Assembly: GCF_051278035.1 (NCBI RefSeq)
Contig: NZ_JBNMNU010000190.1
Coordinates: 1 to 7,712, forward strand
DNA length: 7,712 bases
Source of the DNA: Clostridium_AD sp051278035
GTDB lineage: Bacteria; Bacillota; Clostridia; Clostridiales; Clostridiaceae
Direction: 5' to 3'
Part shown: in pieces, positions 1 through 6,597 of the stretch
How positions within the stretch are numbered: the stretch's first letter is position 1
Layout: each line of letters starts with the position of its first letter
Notes under the pieces: model-generated
What the model was told of the DNA's origin: nothing
The model's input: the letters and a program-made list of their open reading frames with translations, nothing else
Databases searched by the model: none
Program-made: the position numbers and the translations under genes

Positions 1-1018
1 TTAAGTGTCTTTGTCCTATATCATTAGCAATCCTTCTAAGTTGATTTACCTGATCTTCTGTTCCTAGAACCACCATAGTATCGCCTAATTTCACCATTTC
101 ATCAGAACTTGGATTAAAAACTAACTTATCACTATTATATTTTTTAATTGCTAGAACTATTAGGCCAGTTTTTTCAGGTATTTTTATTTCAAGAAGACTC
201 TTATTTAACATATTGGATTTATCACAAATCACAACATCTTCTAAGTCCAAAACTACATCTCCAGCGTGGGTAATTATATCTAAAAATGCTATAACAGTAG
301 GTCTAAGCATTAATGCTGCCATTCTAGTCCCTCCTATTTCATTTGGAGAAATTGTATTGTTTGCGCCTGCTTTTTTTAGTCTCCCCTCTGCATTTTTATT
401 TATAGCTCTAGACACAATATATAAATCACTATTCATTTCTCTTGCGGTTAAAACTGTATATACATTTTCAGAATCCTTTGGTAAACAAGATATAAGACCC
501 TTTGCATACTTTATTCTTGCCTTATATAATACATCTTCCTCCGTGGGATCTCCATGAATAGCATGGATTTTATCTCTTATTAATTCATTTATCTTTTCTT
601 CCTCATTGTCTATCACAATAAAGGGCACATTACTTCTTTTGAATTGCTCTATGGCATTTTGTGATGTTTCTCCTGCGCCACATATTATATAATGATCTTC
701 TAACTTTGTTATCTGAGATTCCATACGTCTCCTCCTCCAAGCATCTTTTAAATCTCCTTCTAGAAATGAAGATACTACACTTGTAAATAAATACCCTACA
801 GTACTCAAACTAAATAAAATAATAAATATCGAGAAAATCTTAGCATTCGTATTCATAGTTGCAACTTCCGCATATCCTACTGTTGATATGGTTATAACCG
901 TCATATACAATGCATCTACAATGCTAACGTGTAATAAAATTTTATATCCTATTGTTCCTGTAAGGATCAAAGCTATTAATATAGTAACTAGAAAATTAAA
1001 TTTACGATAACTTTTCAT
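1..1018 (-). CDS. Two-transmembrane K+ channel with RCK (TrkA-N/TrkA-C) domains, 3' end cut by window
   Basis: This gene encodes a potassium channel subunit of the Kch/MthK type; 339 codons are visible with no stop before the window edge. Residues about 9-30 form a first membrane helix. The pore loop carries the selectivity filter TVGYAE at residues 46-51, and residues about 60-84 form the second helix. After a basic linker (WRRRR, 94-98) comes a Rossmann-type RCK domain that starts at about residue 108 with YIICGAGETS, a GxGxx nucleotide-binding loop. The last visible part matches a TrkA-C ligand-binding domain. Family knowledge says four pores assemble with RCK rings gated by ions or nucleotides; which ligand acts here cannot be read from the sequence. 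The ATG at 1018 follows AAGGGG with a 7-base spacing. The gene has its own promoter and is separated from the upstream regulator gene by a hairpin. By family length it is nearly complete, probably missing only a few C-terminal residues. Confidence 0.88.
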   Translation of the reverse strand, partial: MKSYRKFNFLVTILIALILTGTIGYKILLHVSIVDALYMTVITISTVGYAEVATMNTNAKIFSIFIILFSLSTVGYLFTSVVSSFLEGDLKDAWRRRRMESQITKLEDHYIICGAGETSQNAIEQFKRSNVPFIVIDNEEEKINELIRDKIHAIHGDPTEEDVLYKARIKYAKGLISCLPKDSENVYTVLTAREMNSDLYIVSRAINKNAEGRLKKAGANNTISPNEIGGTRMAALMLRPTVIAFLDIITHAGDVVLDLEDVVICDKSNMLNKSLLEIKIPEKTGLIVLAIKKYNSDKLVFNPSSDEMVKLGDTMVVLGTEDQVNQLRRIANDIGQRHL

Positions 1019-1047
1019 GGCTTAGCCCCTTAAACATACTTTTATTA

Positions 1048-1076
1048 ATTATACCATAAAAAGGTAGCCTTATAAA
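1048..1076 (-). promoter_or_regulatory. Extended -10 promoter of the K+ channel gene
   Basis: On the minus strand, TATAAT at 1053-1048 is preceded by TGG, giving a perfect TGnTATAAT extended -10 element. A weak -35 (TTTATA, 1076-1071) lies 17 bases upstream. Transcription would start near 1041, leaving a leader of about 22 bases with the AAGGGG ribosome site. The element lies between the upstream hairpin (1101-1140) and the channel start, so the channel appears to be transcribed on its own. Confidence 0.6.
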
Positions 1077-1100
1077 TGTGTGCTATTTAATATTTATTTA

Positions 1101-1140
1101 ACATAAAAGGTATAGCAAAATTTTGCTATACCTTTTATGT
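1101..1140 (-). terminator. Perfect 40-base palindrome, probable bidirectional terminator of the kinase/regulator operon
   Basis: The arms ACATAAAAGGTATAGCAAAA (1101-1120) and its exact complement (1121-1140) abut without spacer, so an RNA hairpin would have to open its AAAATTTT centre as a loop. Read on either strand, the GC-containing stem is followed by CCTTTTAT, so the T-rich tract is part of the outer arm. This is a usual layout for bidirectional terminators in AT-rich Firmicutes. It starts 38 bases after the response regulator stop. On the plus strand it is also followed by six Ts (1140-1145), so it would stop antisense transcription even better than sense. Confidence 0.75.
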
Positions 1141-1178
1141 TTTTTGCATACGACATAGTGAAACCTTTGTTTCAAAAT

Positions 1179-1961
1179 TTATTTTATACTAATTATCATC
1201 ATATCTACATTTTTACTTGAATCAATAATTACCTCTTTTAATATTAAATCTGACATTAAAGCTTCTCTAATGATTTCTTCAATTTCCTCTTTTCTATCCA
1301 TATAAAATGCTTGCCTATTATAATTTATCATCGAATAATTTTTACTATTTTCCAATAGTTTTTTTTCGAATAAAGTAAGTGTATCCAACGCTTTAATCTC
1401 TATAATATCACCGCTAATAAATACATCTATATCTTTAGGACCTTTTCCAGTATTAGTCTTAATAAATCTGGCCAATAAATTTTTTATTTTACTTTCCACT
1501 TCAGTTTTTAATGTTTTGCTAAGAACGGTATTATCATTTATAATAGTTTCATCTTGTCTTTGTTTAAATATTTTAACGGCCGCCTTAATCAGTGCTTCCA
1601 TAAGTTCATCGTTTTTTATAGGCTTAATAACATAATTATCTATTCCCACATTCACCACCTGAAGTATTGTCTCAACATCAGAAAAAGCAGAAGTAATAAT
1701 AATCGCACAGTTTTTATCAATATCTCTTATATTCCTTGCCATTTCTATTCCATCCATTTCTGGCATCTTAAGATCAGTAATAACAATATCAGGATTAAAT
1801 TCCTTGAACTTATTTAATCCATCTTCTCCATTCTCTGCTAGATATAATTTACCAACCCTTCTTTTTAAAAATATTCCTAGTTGTTCTCTATGGAATTCTT
1901 CATCTTCCACATATAGGACTTTTAAATTTGAAAGTAAATTTTCTTCCTGTTTAATAATCAT
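1179..1961 (-). CDS. Response regulator with N-terminal receiver domain and C-terminal DUF2294/MpsC-like domain
   Basis: The product is 260 residues. Residues about 13-130 form a CheY-like receiver: acidic pair E19/D20, phospho-acceptor D63 in ITDLKMPEMDG, T90 in the ITSAF strand and K113 in the KP motif, so phosphorylation should work. After a linker, residues about 150-260 show no helix-turn-helix, GGDEF, HD or AAA signature. They match the pattern I know for DUF2294 (MpsC, Bacillus YbcI): an amphipathic helix, then GKGPKDIDVFISGD (172-185), a hydrophobic strand, LTLFEKKL (195-202), and a helix before a final strand. The ATG at 1961 is chosen because AAGGAGG lies 6 bases before it and the kinase stop lies just one base upstream; longer in-frame starts at 2015 and 2009 overlap the kinase and have no such site. 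It is very probably co-translated with the kinase. The receiver assignment is near certain; the DUF2294 assignment is by eye. Confidence 0.85.
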   Translation of the reverse strand: MIIKQEENLLSNLKVLYVEDEEFHREQLGIFLKRRVGKLYLAENGEDGLNKFKEFNPDIVITDLKMPEMDGIEMARNIRDIDKNCAIIITSAFSDVETILQVVNVGIDNYVIKPIKNDELMEALIKAAVKIFKQRQDETIINDNTVLSKTLKTEVESKIKNLLARFIKTNTGKGPKDIDVFISGDIIEIKALDTLTLFEKKLLENSKNYSMINYNRQAFYMDRKEEIEEIIREALMSDLILKEVIIDSSKNVDMMIISIK

Positions 1962-1962
1962 G

Positions 1963-4407
1963 TTATGCCTCCTTAACGGGAATAGAAATACTAAAACAAG
2001 CTCCCCCATCCACATTATAAAATTTTATACTACCATTAAAATTCTTTTCAATAATCATTTTTGACATATATAAACCAAGACCTGTCCCCTGCTTATTGCT
2101 TTTTGATGTAAAATACGGTTCAAATATTTTTTTAGCTATAAGCTCATCTATACCCCCAGCATTATCTTTTATTTCAACTGTATTATATAAACCATCGCTA
2201 CTTATTTCTATGTCAATTTGTTTATTTGCAGTATTAGATTCTGATAATGCATCAATAGCATTATTTACTATGTTGAAAATCACTTGAGAATATTGATTTG
2301 AATATCCATATGCCATAAGATTATCTATGTGTTTTATATTACATTGTATTTTATAAAACTTAAAATTTTCTTCGATTAAATCTATAGTTGTAAAAATACT
2401 ATCATATAAAGAAAAACTTTCTTTATCCATTTTAGGTTTAAAAAAGTATCTAAAATCATCTATTGTTTGAGACATTTTATCAATAAGTTTTCTTGCTTTA
2501 CCTATTAAACTTTCTAATGCTTCTTTATCTAAATCGTCATACTTATGCATATCTTCTATATTTGTTATAATAAGCCCTAATATACTTAAGGGTTGCCTCC
2601 ATTGGTGAGCAATATTACCAATCATTTCACCCATAGCCACAAATTTTGATTGATAAATCATTAATGCTTCTTTTCTTTTATTCTCATCCATTTCTTTTTT
2701 AAACATCTTTTCCAGTTTCATGTTTATCTTTTCTAACTTGATAATCATCTTTTGATTATCATTTTCTTCTATATCAATTTCACTCTTATAAATTGATTCA
2801 AAAAACTCTTTATATTCGCCATCAAGAGAAATCTGAGACGCTACTTTATTTATTATGCTTCTAAACCTCTCTTCACTTCTAATTAAAGTTTCTTCTTCAA
2901 TTTTTCTATTGGTAATATCTCTAGAAATCAGTACTAATTTTTGTTGATTTTGAAGTTTAAACAACCGTGTGTTTATCTCTACTGTTAGAGTTTTACCATC
3001 CTTTGCTTTAAGAATAGCCTCAAACAATACTGTTTCCTTTATACTTAGTGCTTTTTTAATTTCTTCTATTTTCTCGTTATTTAGTCCTATAATTATCTGA
3101 TAATACTGCATATTGCATATTTCTTCCTTAGTGTAACCAAGTACCGCACATGCCTTATCATTAACCTCAAGAAAATTGCTGAAAAAATTATCGTTTATAT
3201 TTAAAACAAAAATACAATCGCTGCCACTGCTAAATAATACTTCATATTTTTCTTTATTTCTAATCAGCTCAACTTGGAGTAATTTTCTTTCTTCTATGTC
3301 TTCTTTTAACTCAACATTTAGAGTTTCAACTTCACTTACGTATTTAGCCTCAACTTCTAGTCTACTTTGATTTTCCTTGGTTTTATAAACATATCTTATT
3401 ACTAATATGAAAATTAATATAATAAGTCCAGCTAATAAAAGTATATTATATAAATTATTTTTAATAATGCTTACAACATCTTTATAGTCCATGGTAACTG
3501 TTACTATCCAAAACTCATCTCCTATATAAGTAGGTGCAAATGCACTGATTTTTTTTATCCTTTTAAAATCTTTATCTCCTGGCCATATAGAGTAATATAT
3601 ATTTACACCTTTCCCTCCTTTTTTTTGTTCTTGAACAATTTTGTCCAGTTCTGACCAATCATATTCAGGAAATTGACCTTGTCTTGCATCCATAACATTT
3701 TCACCTATATCTTCACTCTTAGGATGCATTAAAAGTACTCCATTTTGATCTTTTACAGAAGCATATCCCTTAGCTCCAACTTTTATAGGTTGAACAATTT
3801 TTTTATACAAAATATTTAAACTTAGCTTACTTCTTATAATTCCTATAAATTCATTTTTATAAAAAACAGGTTGGAGCAAACATATAATAGGCCCAAATTC
3901 TTTTTCAAACTCTATTTTACCTACAACAACTTTATGGTCTTTTATTACCTCCCTTACACCTTCAATATTAGAAATATTGTTACCTATACTCTCTTTGTCA
4001 TCAATTATTAAAGGTTCTTTTTCTAAGATTACACCATCTTTATCTAATAGTTCTACTGATTGAACCATCTCTTGTTGTGTTTTATAGTATACCTCTAGAA
4101 TATCCATATGAAAATCAAGATTTTCACTTTTCAATAAAGCATTAAATTTTTCTTGAAATGCATAATTCTGAGCTATAATTTCTATATTTAATCTTTGTTC
4201 ATTCATAGAAGTTTCCAAACTTCGTCCAGTCATTTCTGCAATAGTTAATAAATTTTCTTGTTCATTCTGAATTATAGAATCTCTAAAATTTTTATAGTTT
4301 GACCATATTAGGAAAAATATAAGACACAATAAAATTACAATTGAAAAAAGTATTGCTATATATTTATTTAAATTTTCATTTTTATTCTTGATAAATCTAT
4401 TTTTCAC
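1963..4407 (-). CDS. Membrane sensor histidine kinase, Cache-PAS-HisKA-HATPase
   Basis: This is an 814-residue sensor kinase. A membrane helix at about 16-37 and another at about 318-341 enclose an external domain of about 280 residues. Its features (GAKGYASVKDQNGVLLMHP at 211-229, the IGENV segment, a late SAFAPTYIGDEFW stretch at 288-300) fit a dCache small-molecule sensor. A coiled coil (345-385) leads to a PAS domain (about 385-500, ending in the SRDITNRK motif). A short PAS-like start (SEERFRSIIN, 511-520) is followed by another coiled coil. The phospho-accepting H601 sits in GNIAHQWRQPL. The ATPase part has the N box (NIVNNAIDAL, 711-720), G1 (DNAGGI, 748-753), F box (FEPYFTSK, 762-769) and G2 (GTGLGL, 774-779), so it looks active. 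The start is GTG with AAGGAGG 10 bases upstream, a long spacing. The partner is the regulator one base downstream. The ligand cannot be deduced; a carboxylate would suit the neighbouring decarboxylase operon, but that is inference. Confidence 0.93.
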   Translation of the reverse strand: MKNRFIKNKNENLNKYIAILFSIVILLCLIFFLIWSNYKNFRDSIIQNEQENLLTIAEMTGRSLETSMNEQRLNIEIIAQNYAFQEKFNALLKSENLDFHMDILEVYYKTQQEMVQSVELLDKDGVILEKEPLIIDDKESIGNNISNIEGVREVIKDHKVVVGKIEFEKEFGPIICLLQPVFYKNEFIGIIRSKLSLNILYKKIVQPIKVGAKGYASVKDQNGVLLMHPKSEDIGENVMDARQGQFPEYDWSELDKIVQEQKKGGKGVNIYYSIWPGDKDFKRIKKISAFAPTYIGDEFWIVTVTMDYKDVVSIIKNNLYNILLLAGLIILIFILVIRYVYKTKENQSRLEVEAKYVSEVETLNVELKEDIEERKLLQVELIRNKEKYEVLFSSGSDCIFVLNINDNFFSNFLEVNDKACAVLGYTKEEICNMQYYQIIIGLNNEKIEEIKKALSIKETVLFEAILKAKDGKTLTVEINTRLFKLQNQQKLVLISRDITNRKIEEETLIRSEERFRSIINKVASQISLDGEYKEFFESIYKSEIDIEENDNQKMIIKLEKINMKLEKMFKKEMDENKRKEALMIYQSKFVAMGEMIGNIAHQWRQPLSILGLIITNIEDMHKYDDLDKEALESLIGKARKLIDKMSQTIDDFRYFFKPKMDKESFSLYDSIFTTIDLIEENFKFYKIQCNIKHIDNLMAYGYSNQYSQVIFNIVNNAIDALSESNTANKQIDIEISSDGLYNTVEIKDNAGGIDELIAKKIFEPYFTSKSNKQGTGLGLYMSKMIIEKNFNGSIKFYNVDGGACFSISIPVKEA
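1968..1974 (-). promoter_or_regulatory. Ribosome binding site fixing the response regulator start
   Basis: AAGGAGG on the minus strand lies 6 bases before the ATG at 1961. It sits inside the last codons of the kinase gene, so initiation is coupled to kinase termination. It decides against the longer upstream starts in the same frame. Confidence 0.85.
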
Positions 4408-4417
4408 AAAAATAAAT

Positions 4418-4424
4418 CCTCCTT
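4418..4424 (-). promoter_or_regulatory. Ribosome binding site of the kinase, unusually far from a GTG start
   Basis: AAGGAGG is followed by a 10-base AT-only spacer and then GTG at 4407-4405. No ATG or TTG in the same frame lies closer. A long spacer with GTG may keep kinase translation lower than that of the regulator, whose site has ideal spacing and an ATG. Confidence 0.7.
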
Positions 4425-4444
4425 ACATCATATGTACTTAATTC

Positions 4445-4470
4445 TATTTTAGCCTATTTTAGCCTATTTA
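4445..4470. repeat. Tandem 10-base direct repeat at the kinase transcription start
   Basis: The plus-strand unit TATTTTAGCC occurs twice head to tail (4445-4454 and 4455-4464), followed by TATTTA as the start of a third copy. The period is about one DNA helical turn. The repeat lies just downstream of the kinase -10 element, over and after the expected transcription start, where a repressor could bind. No known operator was recognised. Confidence 0.55.
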
Positions 4471-4472
4471 GT

Positions 4473-4501
4473 ATTATATCATAAATTTACATAGATTAAC
4501 C
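4473..4501 (-). promoter_or_regulatory. Extended -10 promoter of the kinase/regulator operon
   Basis: On the minus strand, TATAAT at 4478-4473 is preceded by TGA, giving a perfect TGnTATAAT element. The -35 is poor: GGTTAA at 4501-4496 has 17-base spacing, and TTAATC is an alternative with 15. Transcription would start near 4466, inside the 10-base tandem repeat, with a leader of about 60 bases before the GTG. The element lies downstream of the decarboxylase terminator, so the two-component operon has its own promoter. Confidence 0.6.
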
Positions 4502-4570
4502 CTTAAATCATCATATGCGCAGCTTTTCATCTTCTTTGAAACTGCATTATTAACAGCTTTCTTCTGAAAT

Positions 4571-4612
4571 ACATAAAAGGTTAGCAGTAACTATTCTGCT
4601 AACCTTTTATGT
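4571..4612 (-). terminator. Hairpin terminator after the oxaloacetate decarboxylase operon
   Basis: Perfect 17-base arms (ACATAAAAGGTTAGCAG at 4571-4587 and its complement at 4596-4612) enclose an 8-base loop. The GGTTAGCAG core stem is followed by CCTTTTAT on both strands, so it can work in both directions. It lies 92 bases after the beta-subunit stop and before the kinase promoter. Its outer arms match those of the hairpin at 1101-1140. Confidence 0.75.
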
Positions 4613-4704
4613 ATATATAATTTAAGCTTAAGAACATCTTTTAATTATATCCCAATAAATACTATATCTCTGTTACTATTGCTTTTAAAATTTAAAAGAC
4701 AGTT

Positions 4705-5820
4705 TTAATGACCAAACAAATTAAGCAATAATCCTGCAGCAACCGCTGAACCAATTACTCCTGCCACATTTGGCCCCATAGCATGCATCAATAAGAAATT
4801 TGAAGGATTTGCCCTTTGTCCTTCCTTTTGAACAACTCTTGCTGCCATTGGAACTGCAGAAACTCCCGCTGCTCCAATCATTGGATTAATTTTTCCATTA
4901 GTTAATTTACACATTAACTTACCAAACAGTACTCCACTTGATGTTCCTATAGCAAATGCCATAAGTCCAAGTACCAATATTTTCATAGTTCCTATTGTTA
5001 AAAATACGTCTGCACTAGCTTTCGCACCTACAGTGAGTCCTAAGAAAATAGTTAATATATACAAAAGGGAATTGCTTGCTGTAACAACTAAATTTGGTAC
5101 TACTCCTGATTCTTTTATTAAATTTCCAAACATCAACATACAAATTAATGGTGCTGCTGAGGGTAACAATAATACAACTAAAATAGTAACAATTATTGGA
5201 AATACTACTTTCTCAATCTTTGATACCGGTCGTAATTGTTCCATTTTGATTTCTCGTTCTGCTTTTGTAGTTAAAAGTCTAATTATTGGTGGTTGTATAA
5301 CTGGAACTAATGCCATGTATGAGTAAGCTACTACAGCTACAGAACCTAAAAGGTGAGGTGCTAATTTATCCGTTAAAAAAATAGCTGTTGGTCCATCTGC
5401 TCCACCTATAATTGCTATAGAAGCTGCTTCCGGTCCCATAAATCCAAGTAGTATAGCTCCTATAAATGCAAAGAAAATTCCAATTTGAGCTGCCGCTCCA
5501 AGTAGTAGACTTTTAGGATTTGCAATAAGTGGACCAAAGTCCGTACCTGCACCAACACATAAAAATATTAATGGTGGATATATCCCTAAATTTACTCCTT
5601 GATATAAATAATGAAGAAGCCCGCCATCATCCATAAGGTTTGCCAATGGCAAATTTACAATGAGCATACCAAATGCTATTGGTATTAATAAGTATGGTTC
5701 ATATTTTTTTTCGATAGCTAAATATATAAATATACAAGCTATTACTATCATTATCACATGCTTATAGGTTAACGCTAAAAAACCAGAACCCTGTATAATG
5801 CTTTGAAGCATCTCTGTCAT
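4705..5820 (-). CDS. oadB: Na+-translocating decarboxylase beta subunit (OadB/GcdB/MmdB family)
   Basis: This 371-residue polytopic membrane protein decarboxylates carboxybiotin and couples this to Na+ export. Family hallmarks are CVGAGTDFGPLIANP (88-102), GGADGPTAIF (139-148, with D142 in the position of the Asp known to be essential for Na+ transport), AYSYMALVPVIQPPI (165-179), GAAGVSAVPMAARVVQ (316-331) and the C-terminal NFLLMHAMGPNVAGVIGSA (341-359). Hydrophobic segments run through most of the protein, including about 22-36, 43-62, 80-93, 107-128 and 205-232. The length fits the short family form; enterobacterial OadB is about 430. The ATG at 5820 follows AAGGAGG with 8-base spacing. 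It is the last gene of the operon, 47 bases after the biotin carrier gene. Beta subunits of oxaloacetate, malonyl-, methylmalonyl- and glutaconyl-CoA decarboxylases are hard to tell apart; the OadA-type alpha subunit upstream favours oxaloacetate. Confidence 0.93.
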   Translation of the reverse strand: MTEMLQSIIQGSGFLALTYKHVIMIVIACIFIYLAIEKKYEPYLLIPIAFGMLIVNLPLANLMDDGGLLHYLYQGVNLGIYPPLIFLCVGAGTDFGPLIANPKSLLLGAAAQIGIFFAFIGAILLGFMGPEAASIAIIGGADGPTAIFLTDKLAPHLLGSVAVVAYSYMALVPVIQPPIIRLLTTKAEREIKMEQLRPVSKIEKVVFPIIVTILVVLLLPSAAPLICMLMFGNLIKESGVVPNLVVTASNSLLYILTIFLGLTVGAKASADVFLTIGTMKILVLGLMAFAIGTSSGVLFGKLMCKLTNGKINPMIGAAGVSAVPMAARVVQKEGQRANPSNFLLMHAMGPNVAGVIGSAVAAGLLLNLFGH

Positions 5821-5867
5821 TTAACCTGCCTCCTTTCTATTATGGATAAATTAATTTATCATTTAAA

Positions 5868-6224
5868 CTACTGTAGAGAAACTAATTTATCTCCTAAAGC
5901 CACTGTATCACCCTTTGTCACATTTATAGCTGTTATTTTCCCATCTTTTGGTGATACTATTTCATTTTCGAGTTTCATAGCCTCTATAACTACTAATACC
6001 TGTCCAGCTTTAACTATGTCTCCAACTTTTACTTTAACTTCCCAAATTCCACCTGGGATAGGTGCTGTTACGTCTTCACTACCTGTTGGCGTCGCCTCTG
6101 CTACCTTAGGTGTGTTATTTGCTTGAGTTTTTTCTTCTTTTACTGGCACCTCTGCTCCAATTTCTAATTTTTCTACTTCTACTTCATAAACTTTCCCGTT
6201 TAAACTAATTTTATATTTTTCCAT
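5868..6224 (-). CDS. Biotin carrier protein of the Na+-pumping decarboxylase (separate biotinyl subunit)
   Basis: The product is a 118-residue cytoplasmic carrier with three parts: an N-terminal segment (1-25) that resembles the start of other decarboxylase biotin subunits, a polar linker with Thr, Pro, Glu and Ala (26-52), and a biotinyl/lipoyl domain (about 53-118). The domain starts with TAPIPGGIWEVKVKVGD and carries the attachment motif EAMKLEN, so K84 should be biotinylated. The usual motif is EAMKMEN; Leu at that place is an accepted variant. The carrier moves CO2 from the alpha subunit to the membrane beta subunit. It lies between the gamma and beta genes, 34 and 47 bases from them. 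The ATG at 6224 follows AAGGGAGGA. In many oxaloacetate decarboxylases this domain is fused to alpha; here it is separate, as in glutaconyl- and methylmalonyl-CoA decarboxylases. Confidence 0.92.
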   Translation of the reverse strand: MEKYKISLNGKVYEVEVEKLEIGAEVPVKEEKTQANNTPKVAEATPTGSEDVTAPIPGGIWEVKVKVGDIVKAGQVLVVIEAMKLENEIVSPKDGKITAINVTKGDTVALGDKLVSLQ

Positions 6225-6258
6225 AATCTCTTCCTCCCTTCTCTAAAATTTTTCTATT

Positions 6259-6570
6259 CTAAGTTATCCTCTTTACACTTCTTACATGAATTCTAGAATT
6301 TTTGTTACCAGAACTAGCAACTATAGTTGCTGCTAAACAAGCCACTATATCATCCTCTTCTTCTAGGCTTGTTATTTCGATTTCATTTCTACATGTTTCT
6401 ATTTCTTGAATGCTATTTACCTCTTCAATAACTTCGACCTTCTTCTCTTTGAAAATATACTTGAATGTTCCTAGTATCAATGAAAGAAGGAATAAAAGAG
6501 AAAAAACTAAAATTATAGATCCTATTGAGACATTAAGCGCCTCGGTCATCGAAACTTCATTACCTAACAT
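6259..6570 (-). CDS. oadG: Small gamma/delta subunit of the Na+-pumping decarboxylase (OadG family)
   Basis: The product is 103 residues, with one membrane helix at about 16-36 near the N-terminus, a Lys-rich inside flank (KYIFKEKK), an acidic middle and a conserved end. The pattern EEEDDIVACLAATIVASS followed by SRIHVRSVKRI is the OadG C-terminal signature (acidic stretch, Ala-rich helix, R-x-R-S-x-K-R). The family anchors the alpha subunit to the membrane and stabilises the complex. The ATG at 6570 is preferred: AAAGGGG lies 7 bases before it but only 1 base before the in-frame GTG at 6576, which is too close. The gene follows alpha by 27 bases. Sequence conservation in this family is low, so the call rests on length, topology, tail motif and operon position. 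Confidence 0.85.
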   Translation of the reverse strand: MLGNEVSMTEALNVSIGSIILVFSLLFLLSLILGTFKYIFKEKKVEVIEEVNSIQEIETCRNEIEITSLEEEDDIVACLAATIVASSGNKNSRIHVRSVKRIT

Positions 6571-6597
6571 TTTCACACCCCTTTACTAGCGTATTAT

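Noticed and set aside
213..557. Plus-strand open frame of 114 codons
   Set aside because: It is antisense to the RCK part of the K+ channel gene, whose minus-strand translation shows clear family motifs. The plus-strand product resembles nothing known.
1054..1078. ATAAAAAGGTAGCCTTATAAAT, possibly a decayed third copy of the shared hairpin
   Set aside because: Only a four-pair core is left, and it overlaps the promoter of the channel gene. Resemblance is too weak to call.
1159..1174. Small hairpin TGAAAC-CTTT-GTTTCA just after the regulator stop
   Set aside because: It has only six pairs, is AT-rich and has no clear T-tract; the 40-base palindrome next to it is the better terminator.
1962..2015. 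Longer N-terminus for the response regulator starting at 2015
   Set aside because: It would overlap the kinase C-terminus by about 50 bases, adds residues unlike a receiver domain and lacks a ribosome site. The ATG at 1961 has an ideal one.
4682..4698. Palindrome CTTTTAAA-A-TTTAAAAG after the beta-subunit stop
   Set aside because: It is almost entirely A/T, so it is expected by chance at this composition and would form a weak hairpin.
4408..4704. Riboswitch or small RNA in the longest intergenic stretch
   Set aside because: Apart from the terminator, promoter and 10-base repeat, I saw no conserved aptamer-like structure, and the leader after the predicted start is only about 60 bases.
5033..5326. 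Plus-strand open frame inside the beta-subunit region
   Set aside because: It is a shadow of a strongly conserved minus-strand gene. The same holds for the plus-strand frames at 1554-2064, 2096-2287, 3176-3370 and 5803-6126.
6571..6576. GTG at 6576 as start of the gamma subunit
   Set aside because: The AAAGGGG site would be only one base away; the ATG at 6570 has normal spacing.
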